Shown here: piece after piece, positions 1 through 6,629 of the stretch
Numbering within the stretch: the stretch's first letter is position 1
How the letters are laid out: every line of letters begins with the position of its first letter
Assembly: GCA_025966435.1 (NCBI GenBank)
Contig: JAICRQ010000172.1
Location: 1-7,149 of the forward strand
DNA length: 7,149 nucleotides
Source: Anaerolineales bacterium
Lineage (GTDB): Bacteria; Chloroflexota; Anaerolineae; Anaerolineales; Villigracilaceae
Direction of reading: 5' to 3'
Program-made: the position numbers and the translations under genes
Notes under the pieces: generated by a model
What the model saw: the letters and a program-made list of their open reading frames with translations, nothing else
What the model was told of the DNA's origin: nothing
Databases searched by the model: none

Positions 1-373
1 CTGTACCTGAGACGACGACGATTCCCCAGCCTTCCTCCGACCCCGCGATCAACCCAGGCACCGAATCATTGACGAATTTATAAGGTGCGCCAAGACTCAG
101 CCGATCGATCACGGACGCCGTGGCTTCCGTCTCGGAAGGCCAGTCGTAGCCCGCCACACCAAACCCAGCTCCCGCGATCTGTTCCTTTTTCAAGCCTGCG
201 CTGCGCAAGGACTGTTCCAACCCCTCATACATGGACTGGAACATGCCGTCGTATCCCACCGATTCGTGGTTGGCGGGTCCGCTCTCGCCGAAGCCAAGGG
301 CGCGGCCCGTTTCGTCTGCGATCAGTGTGTGAGTCTTGGTAGCGCCCAGGTCGGCGCCGAGGTAATAGCGCAT
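1..373 (-). CDS. BadF/BadG/BcrA/BcrD-family sugar kinase, N-terminal part (GlcNAc-kinase-like)
   Basis: The first 124 codons of a cytoplasmic ASKHA-fold ATPase; the rest lies beyond the left edge. The ATG at 373 is followed by MRYYLGADLGATKTHTLIAD, where residues 6-18 form the phosphate-1 loop. A connecting segment GAGFGVAGYDWPSE follows near residues 68-81, and near residues 103-124 the phosphate-2 region has VNDS, GIVVVSGT. This is the pattern of the BadF/BadG/BcrA/BcrD family, which includes N-acetylglucosamine kinase and relatives of about 300 residues. The family phosphorylates a sugar, or activates an enzyme, using ATP. Next to a sugar importer and a GH4 glycosidase, a sugar-kinase role is the best inference; the substrate cannot be read from this part. 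It is the last visible operon gene, 50 bp after the GH4 stop with a hairpin between. No good Shine-Dalgarno is visible. An upstream ATG at 383 is out of frame. Confidence 0.85.
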   Translation of the reverse strand, partial: MRYYLGADLGATKTHTLIADETGRALGFGESGPANHESVGYDGMFQSMYEGLEQSLRSAGLKKEQIAGAGFGVAGYDWPSETEATASVIDRLSLGAPYKFVNDSVPGLIAGSEEGWGIVVVSGT

Positions 374-387
374 ATAAATTCATCAAT

Positions 388-418
388 AAAGGGGCGGCCT
401 ATCGGGTCGCCCCTTTTT
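388..418 (-). terminator. Intergenic hairpin between GH4 gene and kinase gene (partial terminator or attenuator)
   Basis: AAAGGGGCG (388-396) and CGCCCCTTT (408-416) form a perfect 9-bp stem with an 11-nt loop. Read on the minus strand it starts just after the GH4 stop codon and is followed by TTTATT, an imperfect U-tract. On the plus strand the stem is followed by a cleaner run of five T (414-418), but no plus-strand gene ends here. It could partly terminate transcription and lower kinase expression, or protect the upstream mRNA end. The kinase ATG lies only 15 bp past the stem. Confidence 0.6.
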
Positions 419-423
419 ATGGG

Positions 424-1722
424 TTAGTTCCAAAACTGGGGCAGATGCTCTTTGTGGGTTTCCAGCAGATCATCGAGCACTGCCTGCACCTTATCTGCTT
501 TTGGTCCCAGAGGATGTGCCAGCAAAGCTTGGTATGCGGCTTCTCGGTCTCCGTGCACGGCCGCCTCCACCGTCAGCAGCTCGTAGGCTTTGACGTTTGC
601 GATCAAACCAAAGCAGGATGGGGGCAACGGTTCTGTAGGGATGGGCGTAATACCGCTCTTTTTCACCATCGAAGGAATTTCCAGCACCCAATCGGCGGGC
701 CACTCCCTGACGGCCTCGCCGTTCCGGATGTTGACCACGTGAGTCTCACTCAGATCGTTGTAGTGCGCGTTTAGCAATTGGGTAGCAACAGTGGAGTAAT
801 AGGCGCCGCCGCGCTTCATGAGGTCCGCGGGAGGATCTTTCAGATTCGGGTCAGCGTATTCGCGCAATAAGTCTTTCTCGACTTCGATAACTTCTTCTGC
901 GCGGGAGGGCGGCCATTTCTCCTGAGATTTCAACTTCTTATCTGTGTGATAGAAATATTGAAGGTAATAGTTGGGGATCATCCGCAGGACTTCGATGGTG
1001 CGCGGCTCCCATTCCGGCTCAGATTGGCTCTTAAGATCTTCGATAAAGCCACCAATCACTTGCGGCCAGACGTCTTCACCGTCAATCGTAAAGCCGCGGT
1101 GCCATGAGAGATGGTTCAATCCGAGAGTCTTTAGCTCGGTGTGGTTGGGGTCGATCTTTTTGCCTGTCGCCTTTTCCAGGCTCTCGATGATATGCATTTT
1201 TGTGGTGATCGGCACGTTGCAGACACCCACTGCCGGGACGTCCGAGGCATATTGGCTCAATGCCTGAGTCACGAGACCGGCGGGGTTTGTGAAATTCACC
1301 AGCAGTGTGCCGGGTTTGGCAACTTCGCGGATATCCTTGGCGATTTTCAAGATAACCGGAATTGTCCGCAGGGCTTTCGCCATCCCACCGACGCCGGTCG
1401 TTTCCTGCCCGATCAAGCCGTGCCGCAGGCCCAGATACTCATCGCGGCGGCGCGCTTCCATGTGCCCGACGCGCAATTGCGTGGTCACATAGTCTGCATC
1501 CTGGACAGATTCTCTCTGGCTTGTGGAGAGGATGACTTTGAAAGGCGAGCCTTTGGCTTCCACCATGCGCTGGGCGAAACTGCCAACGACCTTTAGTCGC
1601 TCCTCATCGATGTCCATTAACCAAAGTTCATCAAGCGGAAATTCCGCTACCCGTGCCAGGAAGCCATTGACGAGCTCCGGAGTATAGGTCGACCCACCGC
1701 CAATGACCGCCACTTTGAGCAT
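424..1722 (-). CDS. Glycoside hydrolase family 4, 6-phospho-beta-glucosidase type (CNVP class)
   Basis: A cytoplasmic, NAD- and divalent-metal-dependent glycosidase of 432 residues, the normal length for GH4. The N-terminal Rossmann dinucleotide motif is IGGGSTYTPEL at residues 7-17, and NFTNPAG is at 143-149. CNVP at 168-171 and GLNHLSW at 201-207 supply the expected metal ligands, Cys168 and His204. The segment IPNYYLQYFY (249-258) carries candidate catalytic tyrosines, and RGGAYYS is at 304-310. In GH4, CNVP marks 6-phospho-beta-glucosidases, while alpha-galactosidases and alpha-glucosidases carry CH-type motifs and phospho-alpha-glucosidases carry CDMP. The enzyme oxidises C3, eliminates the aglycone and adds water. 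I place the start at 1722 (MLKVAVIGGG): the in-frame ATG at 1761 would add 13 non-homologous residues overlapping the permease. The start lies one base after the permease stop, with GGAG upstream inside the permease end, suggesting translational coupling. The exact sugar is unknown. Confidence 0.92.
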   Translation of the reverse strand: MLKVAVIGGGSTYTPELVNGFLARVAEFPLDELWLMDIDEERLKVVGSFAQRMVEAKGSPFKVILSTSQRESVQDADYVTTQLRVGHMEARRRDEYLGLRHGLIGQETTGVGGMAKALRTIPVILKIAKDIREVAKPGTLLVNFTNPAGLVTQALSQYASDVPAVGVCNVPITTKMHIIESLEKATGKKIDPNHTELKTLGLNHLSWHRGFTIDGEDVWPQVIGGFIEDLKSQSEPEWEPRTIEVLRMIPNYYLQYFYHTDKKLKSQEKWPPSRAEEVIEVEKDLLREYADPNLKDPPADLMKRGGAYYSTVATQLLNAHYNDLSETHVVNIRNGEAVREWPADWVLEIPSMVKKSGITPIPTEPLPPSCFGLIANVKAYELLTVEAAVHGDREAAYQALLAHPLGPKADKVQAVLDDLLETHKEHLPQFWN

Positions 1723-1723
1723 C

Positions 1724-2848
1724 TTACTTATCGACTCCGGTAATGACAATCCCTTGCACAAAGAATCGTTGTGCCACCATGAACAGGATCAACGGCGCGA
1801 TCAGAGCCATTAACGCGCCTGCCTGAATCAACTGCGGTTGTTGCCCGTAAATGCCGTTGAAATTTGCCAGGGCAACAGAAATCGGCCATTTATCGCGTGC
1901 AGTCGAAAGATAAATGAGGGGTCCAAAGTAATCATTCCAGGCAAAGACGATGTGAAATACGGTCACGGCCATTAGCGCCGGATACGACTGCGGAATGATG
2001 ACAGACCACAGCACCCGGAACGGACTGGCACCGTCGATCATGGCTGCTTCGTCGAGCTCCCGTGGCAACGTCATAAAATATTGACGTAACAGGAATACAT
2101 TGTACGCATTGGCGAAGAAGTGGGGAACAACCAAAGGGAGCCATGTACCGAGCCAGCCGATTTTCTGGAAGAAGGTATAGGTTGGGATAATAGTTACGGC
2201 AAAAGGCAGGAAGATGGTTGCAATCAACACGATGAATAGAAAATCGCGTCCCGGGAAACGGAATCGAGCGAAACCAAATGCCACGAGCGTGCAAGAGATC
2301 AACGTGCCGATCATAGTCACAATGGCGTAAAAGGTAGTATTCCACAGCAGCCGCGGCATATCAATCGTATCCCAAACCCTAATGTAGTTCTCCCACGTGG
2401 GCGAAAAAACCCAGGGGCGATCCAAGGCGCGCCATGAAACGTTACAGGTAAATTCGCCTGCTGCAAGATTGTTGGGGTCCATAAATACGCTTTGCTGGCG
2501 GCCCTTTTTGACAATCGCCAGATTATTCACAGATGTATCACCCGGATTGGCACCATCACAGGCAGACATGGGTACGAGGAACATTTCCAACGTCTCGCCA
2601 TTGTGTTCGTACGTTGTGGGTTTGGCAGGCCAAATGGGTGCTCCCAGCTGGGATATCTGTCCCTGGGTCTTCAGAGAAGTAAATATCATAAACAGAAAGG
2701 GTGCCAGGAAAATGACCAAAATGGCGATGGTGAGGCCTGTTACAAACGAAATATTGATGCCTTTTCGGAACTTATGAGTCAGCGAGCGGTTTACAGTAAT
2801 GGCTTGCCGGCTTTGTTCTAGCGGTTGTGTTAATTCTTTGTTAGCCAT
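1724..2848 (-). CDS. CUT1 carbohydrate ABC transporter permease, MalG-like, with enlarged first external loop
   Basis: An integral membrane subunit of a sugar importer, 374 residues; typical MalG-like proteins have about 270-300. TM1 lies near residues 35-57, and further membrane segments start near 171, 203, 237, 291 and 340. The ATPase-docking EAA loop reads ELDEAAMIDGAS with IIP at the end (264-286). The C-terminus QRFFVQGIVITGVDK is typical of the family. The extra length is an insertion between TM1 and TM2, about residues 75-148, predicted to lie outside the membrane; it contains LAIVKKGR and two cysteines, Cys97 and Cys135. The start is set at 2848 because GGAG sits 8 bases upstream and the gap to the previous stop is then 4 bp; the ATG at 2875 would overlap the upstream gene and has no such site. 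It should pair with the permease just upstream. Confidence 0.93.
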   Translation of the reverse strand: MANKELTQPLEQSRQAITVNRSLTHKFRKGINISFVTGLTIAILVIFLAPFLFMIFTSLKTQGQISQLGAPIWPAKPTTYEHNGETLEMFLVPMSACDGANPGDTSVNNLAIVKKGRQQSVFMDPNNLAAGEFTCNVSWRALDRPWVFSPTWENYIRVWDTIDMPRLLWNTTFYAIVTMIGTLISCTLVAFGFARFRFPGRDFLFIVLIATIFLPFAVTIIPTYTFFQKIGWLGTWLPLVVPHFFANAYNVFLLRQYFMTLPRELDEAAMIDGASPFRVLWSVIIPQSYPALMAVTVFHIVFAWNDYFGPLIYLSTARDKWPISVALANFNGIYGQQPQLIQAGALMALIAPLILFMVAQRFFVQGIVITGVDK

Positions 2849-2852
2849 TGTC

Positions 2853-3851
2853 TCAGCTCCTTGATTCCCCGGCATAGTACACCCAATACTTTGCCGTACC
2901 GAATAAAATGATTGTCACCACCAGGATCACGGCAAAAAGGAACCAGGCAAGCGTTGAGCCATACGACATATCCTGGAAGGTAAAGAATGTTCTGTACAGG
3001 TATAAGTTATAGAAATAAGTTGCCCCCCCTGGCCGGCCTGTGCCCTGGTTGACCACCAGCGGCACCAGGAAGTATTGGAATAACCCGACGATGCTCAGCA
3101 CAAGGTTGTAAAAGATGACCGGTGAGATCATAGGGAAAGTAACTTTCCAGAACGTTTGCCAGCCATTTGCGCCATCCACTTTTGCGGCATCATAAAGTTC
3201 GGTAGGGACGCCCTGCAAACCTGCCAGCATGATCAACATGGCATTCCCGATCCCCCAAATTCCCATAATGACATACGTAGGATACACCCAGTTAACATCG
3301 TTCGCCCAGGTGGGAACACTCTCTTTCGACATGCCCAAAGCGATCAATGTTCGATTGATCCAGCCGCTTTCCGGGTTGAGCATTCCTCCCCAAATGAAAA
3401 CTGCTGCAACGAAAGGAACAATGTAGGGCATATAAAAAAGGCTTCGAAAGAACATTTGCCCCTTAAGATGTTTATTATTCATCAATACGGCAATCCCCAA
3501 AGGCAGGAAAATACCAATAGGCAGGGCAAAGAGACCGAACTTAATTGTGACCCAGAGTGACCCGGGTGTCGTGCCGGTGCTCCATACCTGAGGATCCTGA
3601 AGCAACCGTTTATAGTTATCCAGCCCGACAAAGTCTGGCGCGCTCAAAATTCCGTCAGTGATCTTCAGGTCTAGGAAGCTGAAGAACAATGTCGCCAGCA
3701 TGGGAATCAGAGTAAATGCCAAAAAGCCAAAGATCCAGGGAGAGAGGAACAACATCCCCAGCCTGGCTTCACGGCGTGCCAGTGGCGTAAGATTGCGGAG
3801 TGACTTTACCGTTGGCAATACTTTTCGAATATTTGAAAGCTCTTCAAGCAT
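2853..3851 (-). CDS. CUT1 carbohydrate ABC transporter permease, MalF-like
   Basis: The first of two membrane subunits of the sugar importer, 332 residues, the usual size for short MalF-type permeases. A cytoplasmic basic N-terminus is followed by LGMLFLSPWIFGFLAF, the characteristic TM1 start (31-46). FVGLDNYKRLL (74-84) is the standard pre-TM2 motif of CUT1 permeases. More membrane segments run from about 101, 138, 190, 241 and 300. The EAA loop ELYDAAKVDGANGWQTFWKV with FP (218-239) docks the ATPase. The ATG at 3851 follows a purine-rich GGAAAGGAAA stretch. It lies 78 bp after the binding-protein gene and 4 bp before the second permease, so the two permeases are probably made together. No ATPase is encoded nearby; as in many CUT1 systems, a shared MsiK/MalK-type ATPase elsewhere is expected. 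Confidence 0.94.
   Translation of the reverse strand: MLEELSNIRKVLPTVKSLRNLTPLARREARLGMLFLSPWIFGFLAFTLIPMLATLFFSFLDLKITDGILSAPDFVGLDNYKRLLQDPQVWSTGTTPGSLWVTIKFGLFALPIGIFLPLGIAVLMNNKHLKGQMFFRSLFYMPYIVPFVAAVFIWGGMLNPESGWINRTLIALGMSKESVPTWANDVNWVYPTYVIMGIWGIGNAMLIMLAGLQGVPTELYDAAKVDGANGWQTFWKVTFPMISPVIFYNLVLSIVGLFQYFLVPLVVNQGTGRPGGATYFYNLYLYRTFFTFQDMSYGSTLAWFLFAVILVVTIILFGTAKYWVYYAGESRS
2857..2860 (-). promoter_or_regulatory. Ribosome binding site that fixes the start of the second permease
   Basis: On the minus strand GGAG is followed by CTGAGACA and then ATG (2848), an ideal 8-base spacing. The site overlaps the last codons and stop of the upstream permease, indicating coupled translation, and supports this start over the ATG at 2875. 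Confidence 0.75.
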
Positions 3852-3877
3852 GGGGTGTTTCCTTTCCTAATAGATGG

Positions 3878-3912
3878 TTCCGGTGGGCCAACTCGCAGTT
3901 GACCCACCGGAA
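3878..3912 (-). promoter_or_regulatory. Strong intercistronic hairpin between binding-protein and permease genes
   Basis: TTCCGGTGGG (3878-3887) pairs with CCCACCGGAA (3903-3912). After one C/A mismatch the stem continues as CAACT (3889-3893) with AGTTG (3897-3901) around a 3-base CGC loop. That gives 15 base pairs with one mismatch. No T-run follows on the minus strand, so it is not a standard terminator. By analogy with the structure between malE and malF, it probably stabilises the upstream message or partly stops read-through, so that the binding protein is made in excess over the permeases. Confidence 0.7.
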
Positions 3913-3929
3913 TTATACAACGTACTGTT

Positions 3930-5480
3930 TTACTCGTTATAGATGGTGTTCAGATCGTCAACCAATTTCTGGAACTCGGCTTCGAAATCAAGGTCCGGAG
4001 TGTTGTTCATCAAGTCCAGGAAGGTAGCGTAACGCTGGTTGGCTTTGATAGAATTGGGATGATATTGCTCAGAACTGGGGGTATCGGGGTAGGCAAGACC
4101 CTGAACGAAGACGTTCCAGCTTTCCTCTGTGACGAAGGGATAATCTTGGCTCTTCTGATCGAAGAAAGCCTGAGTCTTTTCGGGAACGGCAGGCATAGCG
4201 CCATAGACGGGCAGCAATTTGTCCGCGCCGGTGGTGATCAGATAGCTCAAAACCTCAAAGGCTTCGTTGGGGTTCGGGGTGCCTTTCCAGATGCGGAAAG
4301 TGTCGGCGTCCACACGGCCGCTGACTTCACCGTTTGCGCCAATGGGTTGAATGGCAAGCTGGAATTCATTTCCGGCATCGCGGAATTCGCCCAAGCAGCA
4401 GGTGTACCAGGTTTGGGTCAAGCCCATTGCAGCTTTACCGGAGTTGAAGACGTTGCCAGCGAGGAATTCCGGTGAACCAGCCAGGGGTCCATTGGCAATG
4501 AAGGGTTGATCACCCCACATGCCATCGTAGTACCACTGGAAACCTTCCTTCCAGCTATTGGGGATAGTGGCTTCATAACTGCCCTTGGCATCGCCGGAGT
4601 AAATCGGGGCTGCGCCACCATAGAATGTGCCAATGGACTGGATGGACTGCCACTGGGGAACATAACCCACTTGAACGATCTGGGTTGGGTCAAACTCGGG
4701 CATGGTTGCATCATTGCCGTTTACATCCACGGTCAGGATTCTGGCGAGTTCGGTGATGGTTTCCCAGTTCCAATCGCGCTCGGTACCATCAGGCATGACA
4801 TACTTCTCGCCGTACACCTGGGGCGGATAATTAAGGCCCGCTTCATCAAACAGGGCAGGAACGTAATACATCGCACCAGGGAACACGGCAAAGGGCAAAC
4901 CTACCTGTCCTTCTTCCGTCTGGTAGAACTTGACTAGCGCGGGATCGAAGATCGAAGTGTCAAACCCGGATGATTCGATGTAAGGCGTCAGGTCGAGCCA
5001 CTGGCCGAAGAAGTCGTTCGAACCGCCCCAGCCCACGGGTCCCACGATATCGGGGCCGGCGCCAGAAGCGATCTGCGTGGACAACACGTCCCGAGCGCTG
5101 TTGAACGGAACGATCTCGAGGATCAATTGAATTCGATCCTGGGAGGCGTTGAAATCGGCTACAACTTCTTCCTGCGTTTCAATCTGCGGTGCATCGGTGC
5201 CGGTGCCCAAGCCTACGAACCAGCGGATACAGACCTTGCCACCTTCGCACTCAGCCACGGGGTAGGGGGTCAGGGTGGGGGTTGCCGCGGGAGCTTCGGT
5301 CGCTCCGGGTTCTTCCGTTGCCGCAGGATCTTCTGTAGCTGCCGGTTCCGTTGCCGCGGGCTCGGTTGCCGCAGGTTCGGTCGCGGCCGGAGGCTGCGTC
5401 GCGGGAGCGCCGCCACCACACGCTGCTAGGACCATCGAGGCGACGATCAGCAGGGACAGCACGTACAAGAGTTTCTTCAT
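3930..5480 (-). CDS. Extracellular sugar-binding lipoprotein of a CUT1 ABC importer (SBP_bac_1-like)
   Basis: A 516-residue lipid-anchored solute-binding protein that captures the sugar outside the membrane and delivers it to the two permeases. Residues 1-20 are a lipoprotein signal peptide (MKK, hydrophobic core) ending in the lipobox LAAC, with Cys21 the predicted acylation site. Residues 25-74 are a low-complexity Pro-Ala-Thr-Glu tether. The ligand-binding part starts near residue 75 and shows family features such as ADFNAS, LSTQIASGAGPDIVGP (133-148), WLDLTPYI (161-168) and VGLPFAVFPGAMYY. Cysteines occur at 78 and 84, and as an adjacent pair at 361-362 in the segment WYTCCLGE; disulfides are possible. 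GAGGAG lies 10 bases before the ATG, a strong ribosome site. The gene follows the repressor by 104 bp. The ligand is not evident; a beta-linked oligosaccharide is inferred from the GH4 neighbour. Confidence 0.94.
   Translation of the reverse strand: MKKLLYVLSLLIVASMVLAACGGGAPATQPPAATEPAATEPAATEPAATEDPAATEEPGATEAPAATPTLTPYPVAECEGGKVCIRWFVGLGTGTDAPQIETQEEVVADFNASQDRIQLILEIVPFNSARDVLSTQIASGAGPDIVGPVGWGGSNDFFGQWLDLTPYIESSGFDTSIFDPALVKFYQTEEGQVGLPFAVFPGAMYYVPALFDEAGLNYPPQVYGEKYVMPDGTERDWNWETITELARILTVDVNGNDATMPEFDPTQIVQVGYVPQWQSIQSIGTFYGGAAPIYSGDAKGSYEATIPNSWKEGFQWYYDGMWGDQPFIANGPLAGSPEFLAGNVFNSGKAAMGLTQTWYTCCLGEFRDAGNEFQLAIQPIGANGEVSGRVDADTFRIWKGTPNPNEAFEVLSYLITTGADKLLPVYGAMPAVPEKTQAFFDQKSQDYPFVTEESWNVFVQGLAYPDTPSSEQYHPNSIKANQRYATFLDLMNNTPDLDFEAEFQKLVDDLNTIYNE
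5280..5393 (-). repeat. In-gene pentapeptide repeat (PAATE) encoding the lipoprotein tether
   Basis: Within the binding-protein gene, a 15-bp unit encodes consecutive Pro-Ala-Ala-Thr-Glu repeats from about residue 30 to 67. Four units are near perfect, followed by decayed versions (DPAATE, EPGATE, APAAT). The bases differ between units mostly at third positions, so selection seems to act on the peptide. It spaces the binding domain from its lipid anchor; such linkers are common in Chloroflexota lipoproteins. Slippage or recombination could change its length. Confidence 0.85.
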
Positions 5481-5584
5481 GGTGAATTTTCTCCTCTACT
5501 TAAAGGTTTGATGAATAAAATTCGGAAACATTCGCAAAACAAGGGTACGGGTGGGGCGATCACCTCCTTTACGCGGTCTGGAAT
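5481..5584 (-). other. Spacer between repressor and binding-protein genes
   Basis: This 104-bp gap holds the strong GAGGAG ribosome site of the binding-protein gene (5491-5496), an extended Shine-Dalgarno-like motif near the repressor stop, and a direct repeat of ATTCG at 5520-5524 and 5530-5534, exactly 10 bp apart. A weak promoter can be imagined on the minus strand (TTGTTT, 17 bp, TTTATT), but it matches poorly. No copy of the GTAAnCGnTTAC operator seen upstream of the repressor is present, and no convincing terminator. The binding-protein gene is therefore probably read through from the repressor promoter, perhaps with minor internal initiation. Confidence 0.5.
5558..5570 (-). other. Orphan extended Shine-Dalgarno-like sequence
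   Basis: On the minus strand the sequence AAAGGAGGTGATC is complementary over 13 bases to the usual 3' end of 16S rRNA (GATCACCTCCTTT). It lies 14 bp after the repressor stop codon, but no ATG or GTG follows at a useful distance; the nearest in-line start-like codon is a TTG about 20 bases on. It is not the ribosome site of the binding-protein gene, which has its own GAGGAG much closer. Confidence 0.5.
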
Positions 5585-6610
5585 TCATGCCGGACAACCA
5601 CACGAACGACGGAAAATAATTTCAGTAGGCAGGACGACCGCTCCATTCGAACTCTGGTTCTCCAGGAGCTCGAACAATCGCTCTGTGGCGATTCTGCCTA
5701 CCGACTCTGTGGGGGCACGAACAGTTGTTAGAGGGGGGTTTAAGAAAGGGGCAAAACCGAGGTCATCAAATCCGATGACAGCCACATCATCGGGAATGCG
5801 ATACCTATGTTCGTGCAGGGCTTTCAGGACACCGATGGCTGCATCGTCATCGCCGGTGAATACAGCATCGAACGCGACTTGCTTTCCGTTGCTCAGAAAA
5901 TCATTCAAGACCTGGAAGGCGATATCGCGTTCGAATTCTCCATTCAGAACCAGTTTTTCATCAAAGGGGATTCCGTTCGCTGCCAGGGCAGATTTGTAGC
6001 CGTTTTCACGCCGGACGGAGTCTTCCTGGTGGAGCGGCCCCCGCATAAACAAAATACGGCGCTTCCCATGGACCTGGATCAGATGCTCCACCAGTTTATG
6101 GGTAATTTCTATGTTCTCAACGGTTACACTGGGAATGTCTAAATTCGGTGGGGATGTCCGGTGGACTAAGACCATTGGGAACCCGCTTGCGTTCAAATTT
6201 GCCAGATCCTCGTCAACCAGACCGTCTGAAAAAACCAGCAATCCATCCGTATTATGCGGACCAATCGGTGCGGGCATCGCATTGCGGCTGTTTGCATGAT
6301 AAGTGGCGACGATCAGGTTATATTCTTTTTTGCGAACAACCGCTTCGACGCCATTCAGGAGAGGAACGAAGAAGTCATTATGAAGATTGTTGAGCAAAAG
6401 ACCGATGACCCGGGTTTTGCGGCTTGCCAGGTTTCGAGCTGCAGCGTGGGGCACATACCGTAGCTCGGTCATGACCTGATTCAGCCGCTCGGCAACTTCA
6501 GCAGAAACCGGGGCATTGCGGTTAATAAAGCGGCTCACAGTGGCTACCGACACACCTGCCTGTCGAGCCACGTCACGAATTGTCACCGAGGAGGAACGCC
6601 GAGTCATCAT
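5585..6610 (-). CDS. LacI/GalR-family transcriptional repressor of the sugar operon
   Basis: A 341-residue cytoplasmic DNA-binding regulator, the standard length for the family. The N-terminal helix-turn-helix is TIRDVARQAGVSVATVSRFI (10-29), with V22-A23-T24 in the recognition helix as in GalR/CcpA-type members. The hinge YVPHAAARNLASRKT (52-66) contains the leucine that enters the DNA minor groove. From about residue 67 (RVIGLLLNN) a periplasmic-binding-protein-like effector domain runs to the end, with DAVFTGDDDAAIGVLKAL and VIGFDDLGFAPFLNPPLTTV typical of this domain, and it closes with RRSCGCP. Binding of a sugar derived from the imported substrate should release DNA. The start is ATG 6610 or the adjacent ATG 6607; both have only a weak Shine-Dalgarno. 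It is the first gene after the promoter and operators, so it probably represses itself and the transport genes together. The effector is unknown. Confidence 0.95.
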   Translation of the reverse strand: MMTRRSSSVTIRDVARQAGVSVATVSRFINRNAPVSAEVAERLNQVMTELRYVPHAAARNLASRKTRVIGLLLNNLHNDFFVPLLNGVEAVVRKKEYNLIVATYHANSRNAMPAPIGPHNTDGLLVFSDGLVDEDLANLNASGFPMVLVHRTSPPNLDIPSVTVENIEITHKLVEHLIQVHGKRRILFMRGPLHQEDSVRRENGYKSALAANGIPFDEKLVLNGEFERDIAFQVLNDFLSNGKQVAFDAVFTGDDDAAIGVLKALHEHRYRIPDDVAVIGFDDLGFAPFLNPPLTTVRAPTESVGRIATERLFELLENQSSNGAVVLPTEIIFRRSCGCPA

Positions 6611-6615
6611 TCTTA

Positions 6616-6629
6616 TGTAACCGTTTACT
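6616..6629 (-). promoter_or_regulatory. LacI-type operator, repressor-proximal copy
   Basis: TGTAACCGTTTACT is a near-palindrome of the form GTAAnCGnTTAC with a central CG, the hallmark of LacI/GalR-family operators. It lies just downstream of the predicted transcription start and 6 bp from the repressor start codon. The recognition helix of the adjacent regulator (VSVATVSR) is the type that binds such sites in GalR. Confidence 0.85.

Noticed and set aside
85..342. Plus-strand 85-codon open frame at the left edge
   Set aside because: It is antisense to the conserved kinase phosphate loops and its translation is Arg/Ser/Pro-rich without motif.
1141..1596. Long plus-strand open frame of 151 codons opposite the GH4 gene
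   Set aside because: It lies wholly inside a clear GH4 gene, its protein has no recognisable motif and it has no ribosome site; it is a codon-bias shadow.
1723..1761. Upstream start for the GH4 gene at 1761
   Set aside because: It would add 13 residues before the conserved LKVAVIGGG start and overlap the permease by about 38 bases; ATG 1722 fits the family.
2849..2875. Upstream start for the second permease at 2875
   Set aside because: It overlaps the previous gene, lacks the ideally spaced GGAG found before ATG 2848, and the extra residues are encoded by the ribosome-site region itself.
5275..5511. Plus-strand Ala-Gly-Ser-Val repeat protein
   Set aside because: It is the reverse-strand reading of the PAATE tether in the binding-protein gene; the minus-strand reading has a signal peptide and a good ribosome site.
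5515..5555. Internal promoter before the binding-protein gene (TTGTTT, 17 bp, TTTATT)
   Set aside because: Matches to both boxes are poor and there is no operator; kept only as a remark in the spacer entry.
5558..5570. Fragment of a 16S rRNA gene 3' end on the plus strand
   Set aside because: Only the 13 terminal bases match; the bases to the left are not rRNA-like, so this is a Shine-Dalgarno-like motif and not an rRNA remnant.
5508..5999. Plus-strand open frame of 163 codons opposite the repressor
   Set aside because: It overlaps the effector domain of a textbook LacI-family protein on the other strand; its translation is basic and low-information.
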